DNA of 64,000 nt, from NCBI GenBank assembly GCA_028284145.1, contig JANQSH010000191.1:124001-188000 (forward strand). Reading direction: 5' to 3'. The DNA comes from Planctomycetaceae bacterium. GTDB taxonomy: Bacteria > Planctomycetota > Planctomycetia > Planctomycetales > Planctomycetaceae. A program made the position numbers and the translations under genes. The notes under the pieces are model-generated. The model searched no databases. It saw only the letters and a list, made by a program, of their open reading frames with translations, and had not been told where the DNA came from. Shown here piece by piece: positions 18,917 to 28,614 of this stretch; within the stretch, counting starts at the first letter, position 1, and every line of letters begins with the position of its first letter.

Positions 18917-21649
18917 TCAGGGTTGCACACTACCGATGTAAGGATTCAACTCGAACTTTGGATCGCCGACTTCCAGGTTGGGAGCTTCCCCCTTTGGCTT
19001 CAGGAAGTCATCTTTTTCGGGTTCGTCGCTCTGGTGAAACGCGATCGGCTTGCCGAAATAACTTCCTGCGCCCTCCAGTGGCAGAACATCTTTGGCGTTT
19101 CTCGGTGCCTCTTTCGCGCTGGAGATGTTGTGCTCCAACCCCCCATTGGCGAGAGACTTCTTCAGTTCCGCACCATCCGGCGAACGGATTTCCGGCCCTT
19201 TGATATCACTGAACAGATTACGGGAAATTTTGACATCTTGTCCCAATGCCAGTTTCTGGTCCAATGCGATACCGACCTGGGCATTGTGAAAGGTGTTATT
19301 CCCAATCAGTAGATTCTGCAAAGATGTTGACTTCTGACGAAATTGCAAACCGATATTGAAACCCGAGAAGATACAATCGCGTACGATGACGTTATTAATC
19401 AGTCCATCAAACGCCAGACCCGTCTGACCGGGACCGACAAACCTGCAATTGCGCACCTCGATGTTGTCGAGGCTGAATCCCCGTCGCAGAGCGATCCGCA
19501 TTCCAATTGCTTTCGCATCACCCTTGATGAGTGTCAAGTTCTGATAGACGACCGATTGTGGTGCATTCGCTGTTGCCCCGAAGCCTCCGACAGTTCCAAG
19601 AACATCAAGCCCATTCACACCGATTCGACTGAACCCGTGAATCTTCAAATTCTTTAATGTGGTTCCGGTACTGTTGCCCAGGTGCTCGATTGCAACAGCC
19701 TTGCCCGTGGCATCGATCTCAAATCCTTCGAGAAGGAAATTCTCCGCGTTCGCAATCACGACAACAGGTTTATCTCCAGAAGGCGCGAGAACGACGGGTT
19801 TGTCACCTTTGACGACCACCTTTTCGATCCACGGTTTGTCTTCAAATGAAGCGCTTGATAAATCGATCACTAATCGTTCTTTGTAAATCCCACTGACAAC
19901 ATTGACGATCCGCGCCTGCTCGGAGAACTTGCGCGAATACTGAATCGCGTCGGTGATGGTCTCGAACTCACCCTCAGGACCAACTGTCACCTCCGGTTTC
20001 AGACTCCGGTCCTTAATGTGTGCGAGCTGTTCCAATTCCAGTTCTTCCAGCGTTTTGTCTTCGCCACGGAAGACGGCAAGTGTTCCCATGACCATGCCGA
20101 CCACGACAATCACGGAGATCAGTCCTGCAACGGCTCCCAATATGATTTTCTGTGTGGTGTCGGACAAACCGGAAATAAGCGGCAACCCCTGCCTGGATTT
20201 CCGAATTCCGGATTTGGCATGAGCCCCCGAACGTCCGGCATCCGGATCAATTCCGGTATCACCATCCACAACTTCCATCACTTCTGCGATATCACGGTGA
20301 TCGTCATCGAAACCAATGGGAGTCGTGATCGGGGAAGGGAAGGAGCCGGGATTGATGGCCGTATTACCCATTCCAGCACCGCCGGTGTCGATTTCAGCAG
20401 GGTTCAGAGAGCCGCCACCCAACGTGGAAAGGAATGAACTGACCTGGTCATCGCTGTTGTCGAACACTTCACCAAAAGCAGGTGATTCACCCGCGCCATC
20501 ATCAGTTCTGAGCGGGGCAACGGTCACGGCTGTCGCATTGGATGAACTGTCGCTGCCGGCGGAATTCTTCAACCCTGAGAGTTTCGAATGGGTCGTTTTC
20601 CATTCGTCACCACCATTCTCGACCAACCAGTTTCGCATCGCATTGCTTGTTTCTGCTGCCGTCTGGTAACGCTCTTCAAGCCCCTTGGCCATCATTTTGC
20701 GGATGATTGTCAGGATTCCTTCTGGCGTGTCGGGACGATCCTGTTCAACCGGTGGCGGTTCCTTCACCTGGTGTGCCATTAACCGTTGAGCGAGAGTTCC
20801 CTCGGTAAATGGAGGATGTCCGGTCAGCAGAAAGTACAGCGTGCAGCCGAGGCTGTAGATGTCGGCCCGCTTGTCGACCGAATGGCTGTCGAGCGCCTGC
20901 TCAGGTGCCAGATAGTCGGCTGTTCCCAGTACTTTTTCATCATGTGCAACCGTCAGCGATTCTTCATCTTTTTCATCGAAAAACCGGGCAAGGCCGAGGT
21001 CCAAAATCTTGACCGTTCCCTCACGGTCCACCAGCAGGTTGGCCGGTTTGATATCCCGGTGAACCAGCCCCGCCTCGTGCGCGTGATGCAGACCATCTGC
21101 CGCCTGCCGAATGAAATCCGCCGCGCGGACGAAATCCATGATGCCTTCTTTCTGCACGGTATCCTGCAGATCCTGGCCTTCCACGAATTCCATCACCAGA
21201 AAATGGGTGCCATTTTCCTCGTCAACATCATAAGCCCGGACAATGTTAACATGGTCGAGTTGCGCAACCGCCTGTGCTTCACGATGAAAACGTCCGAGAT
21301 AGGATGTATCGTCAACCCTCTTGGCTGGCAAAACCTTGATTGCGCACCGCCGCCGCATCACTGTATGCTCGGCAAGATAGACAGCACTCATGCCTCCTTT
21401 GCCCAGCAGTCTCAATAGCCGATACTTGCCCAGGGAAAAACCTTTGTGTTTTCCCTTCAGCAGCATGTCCGCCTGCCAGTTGGTCAGCGCGCCTTTTTCC
21501 ACCAACGCTCTGGCCATTGCCTCGGCGTCGTTCAACGAGACGCCCGATTCACGGACTTCCTTCAAAAGCTGACGGAGCCGTTCCTTGTCAATCAGACCGC
21601 TCTTCTGAATGACATCGATAAATGACTGAGCGGTCAACTTAATCGCCAT
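18917..21649 (-). CDS. Transmembrane Ser/Thr protein kinase with beta-helix sensor domain (910 aa)
   Basis: Residues 1-70 form a helical N-terminal extension. The kinase domain covers about 76-345: GKGGMS loop (83-88), Lys105, HRD 197-199, DLG 217-219 (for DFG), and GTADYLAPE. A Ser/Gly-rich linker leads to one membrane helix (about 501-527, ILGAVAGLISVIVVVGMVMG). The C-terminal part (about 555-800) has the spacing of a right-handed parallel beta-helix (pectate-lyase-3/NosD-like: FETITDAIQYSR, VVVIANAENFLLEGFEI, NVIVRDCIFSGF). The last 90 residues are polar. The beta-helix is probably the extracytoplasmic sensing part. The gene converges on the WD40 kinase, with 33 nt between the two stops. 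Confidence 0.92.
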   Translation of the reverse strand: MAIKLTAQSFIDVIQKSGLIDKERLRQLLKEVRESGVSLNDAEAMARALVEKGALTNWQADMLLKGKHKGFSLGKYRLLRLLGKGGMSAVYLAEHTVMRRRCAIKVLPAKRVDDTSYLGRFHREAQAVAQLDHVNIVRAYDVDEENGTHFLVMEFVEGQDLQDTVQKEGIMDFVRAADFIRQAADGLHHAHEAGLVHRDIKPANLLVDREGTVKILDLGLARFFDEKDEESLTVAHDEKVLGTADYLAPEQALDSHSVDKRADIYSLGCTLYFLLTGHPPFTEGTLAQRLMAHQVKEPPPVEQDRPDTPEGILTIIRKMMAKGLEERYQTAAETSNAMRNWLVENGGDEWKTTHSKLSGLKNSAGSDSSSNATAVTVAPLRTDDGAGESPAFGEVFDNSDDQVSSFLSTLGGGSLNPAEIDTGGAGMGNTAINPGSFPSPITTPIGFDDDHRDIAEVMEVVDGDTGIDPDAGRSGAHAKSGIRKSRQGLPLISGLSDTTQKIILGAVAGLISVIVVVGMVMGTLAVFRGEDKTLEELELEQLAHIKDRSLKPEVTVGPEGEFETITDAIQYSRKFSEQARIVNVVSGIYKERLVIDLSSASFEDKPWIEKVVVKGDKPVVLAPSGDKPVVVIANAENFLLEGFEIDATGKAVAIEHLGNSTGTTLKNLKIHGFSRIGVNGLDVLGTVGGFGATANAPQSVVYQNLTLIKGDAKAIGMRIALRRGFSLDNIEVRNCRFVGPGQTGLAFDGLINNVIVRDCIFSGFNIGLQFRQKSTSLQNLLIGNNTFHNAQVGIALDQKLALGQDVKISRNLFSDIKGPEIRSPDGAELKKSLANGGLEHNISSAKEAPRNAKDVLPLEGAGSYFGKPIAFHQSDEPEKDDFLKPKGEAPNLEVGDPKFELNPYIGSVQP

Positions 21650-22246
21650 CTTGAAAGCGCCTCTTACCGGCCTTCCTGCTGCCGGCGTTATGTGACATCG
21701 TGAAATGCCCGCATCGATTTTTTGAACCGCGCGCGTGCTGCACGATCGGAGTTCCTATTATTTACACAATACAACCGAAATAGAATCCTGGTGAACCGAT
21801 TTCGGAGTGGTTCAGGAAGAAAACCAAATAGAATATGCCTTGAAATGACTTGTCGATCAAATTCCCACCGTGTGTCAATTATCCACCGTTGACCGCAAGC
21901 CACAGCAGACTCAGTAACAAAATCAGGTCGATTTGACATCAGAAACAGGTGTCTTGCAGAATGCCGTCCACCATTCGTCCCAATTCCTTTAAGGTACCAA
22001 TCCTGTGACGGGCTTTCCAGCCATTTATCGAAGTGATATCGTACACCAATGATGATTTCCGGAGACGGTTTGCGAGAGTGGTTGAAATCCCCTCATCAAT
22101 ATCCATGCGTGTTTTGTGAACGGGACTCCAGAAAGACAACTTTTGCTTTGACTTTCCTGAATACTGGGAACCCGTTTTGGACATCTTGAGATTGCCGGAG
22201 CTTTCCGCTGACTGCAAATGCTGGAACATCAAGAGGATCTGTGAGA
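21650..22246. other. Divergent intergenic region
   Basis: About 600 bases lie between the starts of the beta-helix kinase (leftward) and the glutaredoxin-like gene (rightward). Short open frames occur on the minus strand (for example 21939-22232) but none resembles a known protein or has a clear ribosome-binding site. No repeat A copy is present. Promoters of both flanking genes must be here; none was identified. Confidence 0.4.
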
Positions 22247-22834
22247 ATGCCTCCTAACGAATCACCAGATGTAAAGCCTTCTCGCCGCGCCGAAGGGCTT
22301 ATCGGTACAATTCTGTTGTTTGCGGGATTTCTCCTGCTTGCATTGACGCTTGTCGACAAATCTGGTGCGTTCGATCTGCCGGCTGTCTGGACCAGCAATC
22401 GTACGATCTGGCAATTCCTGATTTTCGCGTCGATCATCACTGCAATTGCACTGCTTCGGAAACCAGTTGTGCCAGGCGACTGGGCTCCTGAGCAACCGGG
22501 TCCGCGATTTGGTCGTCTTGTGTTATACACCCGCGTGAATTGCCATTTGTGTGATCAGGCGAAGGACACGCTATTGAACTATTCGCAATGGTTGCCGGGT
22601 GTGGAGGAGATTGACATCGACCAGTTTCCAAACTTGCATCAGCAGTTTGATACTTGCGTGCCGGTCGTGGAAATTGATGGCAAGGTCCGTTTTCGTGGTC
22701 AGGTCAACGAAATCCTGCTTCAACGTCTCATCAACGCGACGCCCCCTTGGGGCGATGCACCGGCAAAGCCAGCCAACTCGCGTCCGCGGTCCATTTCGCG
22801 TACTGGCGAAATCTGTCCAACCGACCGTTCGTGA
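22247..22834 (+). CDS. Membrane protein with C-terminal glutaredoxin-like (DUF836) domain
   Basis: The protein (195 aa from this ATG) begins with two hydrophobic segments (LIGTILLFAGFLLLALTLV and IWQFLIFASIITAIALL). A glutaredoxin-like domain follows: LVLYTRVNCHLCDQAKDTLL with a CxxC redox motif, then VPVVEIDGKVRFRG, whose Pro corresponds to the cis-Pro of the thioredoxin fold. It probably acts as a membrane-tethered thiol redox protein; substrate unknown. A GTG six bases upstream (22241) is an alternative start; AAGAGG at 22231-22236 could serve either. The next gene begins 23 nt after the stop, so the two are likely co-transcribed. Confidence 0.82.
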   Translation: MPPNESPDVKPSRRAEGLIGTILLFAGFLLLALTLVDKSGAFDLPAVWTSNRTIWQFLIFASIITAIALLRKPVVPGDWAPEQPGPRFGRLVLYTRVNCHLCDQAKDTLLNYSQWLPGVEEIDIDQFPNLHQQFDTCVPVVEIDGKVRFRGQVNEILLQRLINATPPWGDAPAKPANSRPRSISRTGEICPTDRS

Positions 22835-22857
22835 CGACAATCAAGGCAGAATGTACG

Positions 22858-23619
22858 ATGAATATCCTGGGGCTCTTTGTACGATTTCCACAGCCGGGAC
22901 AGGTCAAAACGCGATTGGCCAAAGAAATCGGAGACGAAGCTTCGGCCGCACTCTACTCCGCGTTTCTTTCCGACCTGACCGCACGGCTCGCGCAAACCGG
23001 TGATGCTCGCGTCTTCTGTACCACTCCCGCCACCCCTGAAGCAATGAACTACTTCTCAAAATTGGGAGAAGTTGAGGGGCGGGGAAGGGCACTCTTTGAA
23101 ATCTGGAAACAGCCGGACGGCGTGTTAGGCGACCGGCTCGCGGCTTTTTTCCATTGGGCGTTTGAACGGGGTGGCACGCGTGTCATTGCCCTTGGTTCCG
23201 ACAGCCCCACTCTACCCGTTGCAGTGATCAGGGATGCGTTCGAAAAACTTGCCGATAACGACGTTGTTCTGGGACCGGCGTGTGACGGCGGCTACTATCT
23301 CGTGGGACTGAACCCCAAAACTGGTGCCATTCGTGGGAATCGAAAATTGAAATCTGATCATTCTCGTAGTGATACGAGAATCACAGCGATTTTCGACGGT
23401 ATCGACTGGAGTACGGCCAGCGTCTTCGAGCAAACAGTTTCTCACATTATCGAAATGGATTTCTCGCTGCATTTGCTGCCATTCTGGTATGATGTTGACA
23501 CGGTGGAAGACCTGCAGGTGTTGCGAGGACATTTGACCGCAACTGAGTATTTGAATCCTGTTCACGAGACCAAAGCGACTGCATTTGAACTGAACAGGCT
23601 CTTTCAGCCACGAAAATGA
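22858..23619 (+). CDS. TIGR04282/DUF2064 family glycosyltransferase
   Basis: A 253-residue protein with the nucleotide-diphospho-sugar transferase layout of the DUF2064 family: an N-terminal strand and basic loop (FVRFPQPGQVKTRLAKEIG), a central VIALGSDSPTLP with the metal/sugar-binding Asp pair, and DVVLGPACDGGYYLVGL, the family signature. The C-terminal WYDVDTVEDLQVL matches the family end. Members occur in arsenosugar clusters and in many unrelated loci; no ars gene is visible here, so the substrate is left open. The longer open frame starting at 22747 overlaps the preceding gene, and the ATG at 22858 gives the normal family N-terminus. Confidence 0.85.
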   Translation: MNILGLFVRFPQPGQVKTRLAKEIGDEASAALYSAFLSDLTARLAQTGDARVFCTTPATPEAMNYFSKLGEVEGRGRALFEIWKQPDGVLGDRLAAFFHWAFERGGTRVIALGSDSPTLPVAVIRDAFEKLADNDVVLGPACDGGYYLVGLNPKTGAIRGNRKLKSDHSRSDTRITAIFDGIDWSTASVFEQTVSHIIEMDFSLHLLPFWYDVDTVEDLQVLRGHLTATEYLNPVHETKATAFELNRLFQPRK

Positions 23620-23838
23620 GAATCGAATTCGTCGGTTCAATCGTTGATCAATACGTTGAGAATTCAGGCTTTGAGAGTTGAACCGGAATCCGCCTCCCTT
23701 TTATGTTATGTAAGGAAACGGTGGTATGAAGAAGGTGGCGATGTGGTAATTAAGGTCAAGATCACAGAACAGCTCACATATCTGAGGGACCTCAGCGATG
23801 ATGGCAGATCCGCATCTCGCTGAAACAGGAATCACAAC

Positions 23839-24297
23839 ATGAACGTTGAACAAAACGAGGCGCCATCTCGCGTACTGATTGCAGACGATCATATTCAGAA
23901 CTGTGAGTTGATCGAAGCCTGCCTCGCGGATGAGGATTACGAAATACGGATGGCCTGTGATGGCCAGGAGACACTCGATGTTGTGGCGGACTGGAAGCCC
24001 CATCTGATCCTGCTCGACATCATGATGCCCCGGTTAAGCGGATACGAAGTCTGTGAGAAGTTGAAGCAGGACGACACGACAAAGTCGATTCCCATTTTGA
24101 TGATCACTGCTCTGAATGAAATGGGCGATATCGAGAAGGCGGTTGTCGCAGGTTGTGATGATTTTCTTTCCAAGCCGGTCAATCAACTGGAACTGAGGAC
24201 ACGAGTCAAATCGCTGTTGCGCGTCAGTCATCTGGCGAGTGAACGGGATCGCCTGCTGGCTTATCTGGAAGAGGTTGAGGCATCCGGCCAACCTTGA
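23839..24297 (+). CDS. Single-domain response regulator (CheY/PleD-type receiver)
   Basis: A 152-residue receiver domain with all signature residues: acidic pair D16-D17 (VLIADDH), phospho-acceptor D60 (LILLDIMMPRLSG), T90-A91 (LMITALNE) and K112 (FLSKPVN). The IMMPRLSGYEVC form resembles PleD/Rcp receivers. After residue 125 there is only a short helical tail, with no DNA-binding or enzymatic output domain, so it signals by protein contact. No histidine kinase is adjacent. The following gene starts 32 nt downstream and may be co-transcribed. Confidence 0.92.
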   Translation: MNVEQNEAPSRVLIADDHIQNCELIEACLADEDYEIRMACDGQETLDVVADWKPHLILLDIMMPRLSGYEVCEKLKQDDTTKSIPILMITALNEMGDIEKAVVAGCDDFLSKPVNQLELRTRVKSLLRVSHLASERDRLLAYLEEVEASGQP

Positions 24298-24329
24298 GAT
24301 GCATTGACGAGAACGATTGGCAGATTCCG

Positions 24330-25085
24330 ATGGACAAGACTCCGTTTGCAGTCGATGAATGCCCCTGGCAGCGGATGACAGCAGCCTCCGGTCTTGCCCT
24401 GACGCACCGACTTGATCGCACGTTTGACGCCGACCGTCTGCAACAGGAGACGACTGCGCTTTTTGAAAAATACCAGTCGAAGGAGCAGCATGGCCCCTAC
24501 CATGATGGCGGCTGGAAGGGGATTTGTCTTCACGCAGCCAATGGAGATTACAAGGAGACGGCTCTTGTCGACGGAACGGTTTACTCCAAAACGGAAGTGC
24601 TCGTCGATGCCCCCTATTTGGAGTCGATCATCGATTCGCTGGATTGCGATATGCGGCGTGTTCGCCTGATGGGTCTGGAACCGGGAGAATACATCTACTG
24701 GCATGTTGATTCCGGCGATAGCCTGGACGCAGTCACCACGCGGCTCCATATCCCTATCTTCACGGACGAGAACGTACGATTTCAAATCTCTCACAAAAAT
24801 TGTGTCTGGCAGGCCGGCGAATTCTGGTACGGTGACTTCTCTTTTCCTCATCGCGTTTACAACGGTGGAACCAGGTCTCGCGTTCACTTGATCCTCGATT
24901 TGATGGTTGACGAGCGAGTCGAATCGCTGTTTCCCGCAGAGTATGTTCAACAGCGCGAATCCCGTATCGCGCTCAAGCAGAATGTCATGCGGGCGTTTCA
25001 CTATCGCAATCCAATCCAGCGGGCAACGTCGTTGCTGAAAGCGTTTATTGATCGTGTGACGAGTTCGGGAAGCAGGAACAAATAG
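24330..25085 (+). CDS. Aspartyl/asparaginyl beta-hydroxylase-like dioxygenase
   Basis: A 251-residue protein with the 2-oxoglutarate/Fe(II) oxygenase pattern of the Asp_Arg_Hydrox family: WHVDSGD (His125, Asp127), TRLHIPI (Arg138, His140), GEFWYGDFSFPHRVYNGG with the second metal His174, and RSRVHLILD. It probably hydroxylates an amino-acid side chain of a protein or small molecule; substrate unknown. A TTG at 24294, overlapping the response regulator stop, opens the same frame, but the ATG at 24330 is preferred because the region before it is not family-like. A TylF-type methyltransferase follows about 95 nt downstream, which may point to a shared modification pathway. Confidence 0.8.
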   Translation: MDKTPFAVDECPWQRMTAASGLALTHRLDRTFDADRLQQETTALFEKYQSKEQHGPYHDGGWKGICLHAANGDYKETALVDGTVYSKTEVLVDAPYLESIIDSLDCDMRRVRLMGLEPGEYIYWHVDSGDSLDAVTTRLHIPIFTDENVRFQISHKNCVWQAGEFWYGDFSFPHRVYNGGTRSRVHLILDLMVDERVESLFPAEYVQQRESRIALKQNVMRAFHYRNPIQRATSLLKAFIDRVTSSGSRNK

Positions 25086-25180
25086 TCACACCTCTTCTTT
25101 TTTCATAACATTTCAACTCGTGCACAGAAACGGCACGTTGAAGCAGTGGTGGGCACGACTCCAATGCCAGAAAGACGAAC

Positions 25181-26062
25181 ATGAAATCTGTTATCAAGGG
25201 ATTCATTCTGGCAGTTGCGAAACGGAATCGACTGATTCGCTCTACGGCACAGTTCATTACCGAGTCGACGATGCGGGATTATTATCCTTACCTGAAGGAG
25301 CGATTCATTAAGAATGGGGAAGGACACCATTGCGATGCCGACCAGCGACGAAAGTTGGTCGAACAGTTTGAACGTATCGACCGCGAAATCCCAATCGGCT
25401 CTTCACCGACAGATGGTCTGTTCCTTGCGGAGATGCTGCTGAATCTCGAACCCGATGGTGATCTTCTGGAGTGTGGCTGTTTCGCAGGAGGGAGTTCTGC
25501 CAAATTGTCACTGGTTGCCAGGCTCCTCGGTCGGCGTCTGCTCATCTTTGATAGTTTTCAGGGGCTGCCGGAGGTTGAAGAGCAGTACCTGCGGGACAAG
25601 CATTGTCGGCGCGGCGAGGATTGGGTTACCAATTGGGATTCCGGACGTTTTGATGCGGGGAAGGAGGTCGTTCGTCGCAATATCGAAACCCACGGCGATA
25701 TCTCCGTTTGCACGTTGGTCGAAGGCTGGTTTAACGAAACGCTGACACCGGAAAACCTGCCGGAGAAAATCGCCTTTGCCTTTACGGACGTCGATTTATC
25801 CAACTCCGCAAGGGATTGTTTCGTCGCAATCTGGCCACGGCTGGCCGAGCAAGGGCTGTTTGTCACGCATGACACGGCATACATCAAGGTTTTGCAGGAG
25901 TTTTACAACTCCAGACTTTGGCAGGAGGATTTCCAGTCAGTGCCACCAATTCTATTCGGAGCAGGTTTCGGACTCTGTAACGCCTCTCCGCATGTGGGTT
26001 ATATGGTGAAGGGCCAGAATTTGACACCGGAATACTTGAAAAACCTGACGATCGACAAATGA
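25181..26062 (+). CDS. TylF/MycF-type SAM-dependent O-methyltransferase
   Basis: A 293-residue protein of the macrocin-O-methyltransferase (TylF) family. LLECGCFAGGSSAKLSLVA is the SAM-binding loop, LLIFDSFQGLPE and EGWFNETLP-like segments follow, and FTDVDLSNSARDCF plus LFVTHDTAY carry the acidic residues that bind the divalent metal in this family. Family members methylate sugar hydroxyls in antibiotics or surface glycans; no polyketide or NRPS gene lies nearby, so a glycan or small-molecule target is more likely. Start ATG is supported by the conserved N-terminal helix but has only a weak AAAGACG ribosome-binding site. Confidence 0.85.
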   Translation: MKSVIKGFILAVAKRNRLIRSTAQFITESTMRDYYPYLKERFIKNGEGHHCDADQRRKLVEQFERIDREIPIGSSPTDGLFLAEMLLNLEPDGDLLECGCFAGGSSAKLSLVARLLGRRLLIFDSFQGLPEVEEQYLRDKHCRRGEDWVTNWDSGRFDAGKEVVRRNIETHGDISVCTLVEGWFNETLTPENLPEKIAFAFTDVDLSNSARDCFVAIWPRLAEQGLFVTHDTAYIKVLQEFYNSRLWQEDFQSVPPILFGAGFGLCNASPHVGYMVKGQNLTPEYLKNLTIDK

Positions 26063-26161
26063 AGCTGATGGCGAACATTTCTGAAATCGATCCTCCCACA
26101 ATCTGGATATCGCAAGGTCGCGGTAATTATTTGCCTGCCTCCGAACGAAATTGGAGATAGC

Positions 26162-27409
26162 GTGACCGATTCTACCAGCCAGTCTGCGAATAGGCTGACA
26201 AGCGGACACCATTCTGACTTGGCGCGGGTGACACTCAAGCGCCGACGGGCGCAACCGTTTTTTGCCCGCCATCCATGGGTCTTTCAAGGGGCCATCGCCA
26301 GTGTCACGGGCGATCCAGAACCGGGTGATGAAGTCGCGTTACAAAGTAACGCAGGAGAATTCATTGCCCGTGGGCTGTTTAATCCACACAGCCAGATCGT
26401 CGTTCGACTTTATGAATGGGCAGGGCAGGGGGGCTTGAATGACAAATTCTGGTCCAGGCGAATTGCACAAGCCATTCAGCGCCGAGCATGGCATACACCT
26501 GAGAACTTCGCAATGTCCGCCTGCCGGTTGATCAATAGCGAAGGGGATGGGCTGTCCGGTTTGATGGTCGATCGCTACGGTGATTATCTCCTCGTCCAGT
26601 TCACCAGTCTTGCGCTGGCGATTCGACAGGAGTCTCTGCTGGACGAGTTACAACGTCAGCTTGACCCGAAAGGAATCTGGCTGCGGACGGAGAAGGGGAT
26701 CGGAACGAGCGAGCAGTTGGAATTGAAAGATGGTCTGGTTCGGGGCGAGCCACCACCCCGTCCGATGACAATTTCTGAGAACGGAATTCAATTTCAGGTT
26801 GACGTTGCTGAGGGGCACAAGACCGGTTTCTATCTGGATCAGCGTGACAATCGACTGGCGGTCACACGCTACACAGCCGGCAAGCGCGTACTCGACATGT
26901 TCTGCTATTCCGGTGGAATGTCACTGAATGCTGTGATCAATGGGAATGCAGAATCGGCATTGGGTGTTGACACGTCCCAAAAGGCTATTGACCTTGCAAC
27001 CGCCAATGCAGAATTGAACAGCGTTTCCAACAAGGTCGAATTTCGGCAGGGCAAGGCATTTCCCACTCTGGAAGCATTGGCAGAACGGGGGCAAACATTC
27101 GATGTCGTGATCCTCGATCCTCCCAAAATGACACGGCATCGCAAAGGCCTCAAGCAGGCCATGCGTGGCTACCATTCCCTCAACCTGCTGGCAGCCAACC
27201 TGCTGAACACTAACGGAATACTGGTTACGTGCAGTTGTTCCGGCCTGGTGGGGGAGAGCGAATTTCGAAGTATGCTGGCCGATGTCGCACGGAGCTCCGG
27301 CAGGTCCATCACCATACTGGAATCACGCGGCGCGGCTGCGGATCATCCTGTTTCGCCTCATTGTCCGGAAGGGGATTATCTCAAGTGCATGATCGCATCG
27401 ATCAACTGA
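26162..27409 (+). CDS. rlmI: RlmI-family 23S rRNA (cytosine-5) methyltransferase
   Basis: The protein (415 aa) has an N-terminal PUA-like domain (VTLKRRRAQPFFARHPWVF at about 22-40) and a C-terminal Rossmann methyltransferase. Seen motifs are KTGFYLDQRDNR, VLDMFCYSGGMSLNA (SAM loop), VILDPPKMTRHRKG and LVTCSCSGLV with the catalytic Cys. This combination and length fit the RlmI/YccW family, which makes m5C in 23S rRNA. The start is GTG with GGAG nine bases upstream. The specific target base is inferred from family only. Confidence 0.88.
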   Translation: MTDSTSQSANRLTSGHHSDLARVTLKRRRAQPFFARHPWVFQGAIASVTGDPEPGDEVALQSNAGEFIARGLFNPHSQIVVRLYEWAGQGGLNDKFWSRRIAQAIQRRAWHTPENFAMSACRLINSEGDGLSGLMVDRYGDYLLVQFTSLALAIRQESLLDELQRQLDPKGIWLRTEKGIGTSEQLELKDGLVRGEPPPRPMTISENGIQFQVDVAEGHKTGFYLDQRDNRLAVTRYTAGKRVLDMFCYSGGMSLNAVINGNAESALGVDTSQKAIDLATANAELNSVSNKVEFRQGKAFPTLEALAERGQTFDVVILDPPKMTRHRKGLKQAMRGYHSLNLLAANLLNTNGILVTCSCSGLVGESEFRSMLADVARSSGRSITILESRGAAADHPVSPHCPEGDYLKCMIASIN

Positions 27410-27912
27410 TGAAATGTGCAGAAAGAGGCGATTTCAGCGATTTGCACCAACTGTCCCACATCTCCTCATGTTGTTTCTGTAAAAGGAGATATGCTCTGGC
27501 CGGCTTTATCCTCGCGTGCAGACTGCCTCACAATTCTTCGACTCGAACCTGATAGAGTGGTTTACCTTCTGGTGTAACGTCTCTGACTCGTGGGGGGCCT
27601 GTGTTTGCAGGCCGAAAGACGCCCATCGCGGCACAGAAGATCGTAATATGCTCTAATCTGGGCGAGAGAACGAAAAATGAGATTGATGGATACCAGTATT
27701 GTCGATAGAGTTCAGCCGCTTTTCTCGCAAATATCGGGCACGAGAATCATGTGGATGTACTTGTTCCGAAGCCCGTTTTCTCCGTTTGCGGTCAGATCCT
27801 GCCCAACCTTTGCGTATCCCATCATCACATGCAGCAACATCATACCGTACCAACTCCCGACAGTGTGCGCCCAAATGGTGCTCACAATTCGTGCGATAGC
27901 GAGGAGGATTCC
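27410..27912. other. Intergenic region with repeat A
   Basis: This region holds one full copy of repeat A (27553-27656) and otherwise nothing recognisable. GAGGAGG immediately before the ATG at 27913 is the ribosome-binding site of the next gene and decides its start over longer in-frame upstream codons. Confidence 0.5.
27553..27656 (+). repeat. Dispersed repeat A, copy
   Basis: Runs from TAGAGTGGTTTACCTTCTGG to ATATGCTCTA. The terminal palindrome is mutated (AGATCGTAATATGCTCT). Orientation + is defined as GTTTACC end first and palindrome last. Confidence 0.88.
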
Positions 27913-28614
27913 ATGTCCATTCTGCTGATAACCGCCATGCTCGCCGTGCAACCGGAAGAGACGAAAAAGGTTGAGACGGAATCATCACCAAAGACATTTG
28001 TGGAAATCGCGGATCACCTCAAGAAAGATGCGCGGACCGGAACGTTGATCTTCTCGCGGGGAAGTTGCCTCGCAGTCAAAATCTACACGCAAAGCAGCTA
28101 CACGCATGTGGCCGCCATTGTGCGTCAGGATGGCCAGCTGGTGGCTTATGACGCGATGAATGGAAAAGGAGTCCGCAAACTGCCTCTCAAGGAATTTTTG
28201 GATACACAACGGCCGGACACAATCCATGTCACGCATCCCGTCCATCCCTTTTCCAGGGAGCGAAAAGCACAGTTTGTTCGTCACCTTGAAGAAGAGATTG
28301 GACGTCCCTATGCCATTTCGCACCATCTGACAGGTGAACGAGCGGAGGGATTGCATTGCTCCGAATATGTGACTGACGCACTGATGTCGAGCCATGTCAT
28401 CAAAGCGGAAAATCCGTCGCGCGTTTCTCCCGCCAGTCTCGCGCGCGGGCTGTTTGAAGCGGAACTCTACACTCCAGCCAGGACATTCAAACTGCTGCCG
28501 GAAAAAGTTCCAACCCCCAAAGGGCGAAATCGGTGTGAGCAAATGTGGATCGACACGAAAATCTGCACCGTGAATTGCTTCATTAAACTGCGCAAATGGT
28601 TCATCTGCCGCTGA
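27913..28614 (+). CDS. YiiX/YebB-like permuted papain-fold (C92) hydrolase
   Basis: A 233-residue protein with the Peptidase_C92/YiiX layout: GTLIFSRGS, then SSYTHVAAIV containing the catalytic His65, and GLHCSEYVTDAL containing Cys149, the circularly permuted NlpC/P60 arrangement. Family members are thought to act on amide bonds in peptidoglycan or lipids. The N-terminus (MSILLITAMLAVQP) is short and only mildly hydrophobic, so export is uncertain. The start is set by GAGGAGG with ideal spacing. The tail is basic and Cys-containing (ICTVNCFIKLRKWFICR). Confidence 0.82.
   Translation: MSILLITAMLAVQPEETKKVETESSPKTFVEIADHLKKDARTGTLIFSRGSCLAVKIYTQSSYTHVAAIVRQDGQLVAYDAMNGKGVRKLPLKEFLDTQRPDTIHVTHPVHPFSRERKAQFVRHLEEEIGRPYAISHHLTGERAEGLHCSEYVTDALMSSHVIKAENPSRVSPASLARGLFEAELYTPARTFKLLPEKVPTPKGRNRCEQMWIDTKICTVNCFIKLRKWFICR

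Noticed and set aside
20018-21418. Plus-strand frames (139 and 210 codons) opposite the beta-helix kinase
   Set aside because: The minus strand encodes clear kinase motifs across the same bases; the plus frames show nothing recognisable.
22858-23619. Assignment of the DUF2064 glycosyltransferase to arsenosugar synthesis
   Set aside because: No arsenic methyltransferase, ArsS-type radical SAM enzyme or other ars gene is adjacent; the family is also widespread outside such clusters.
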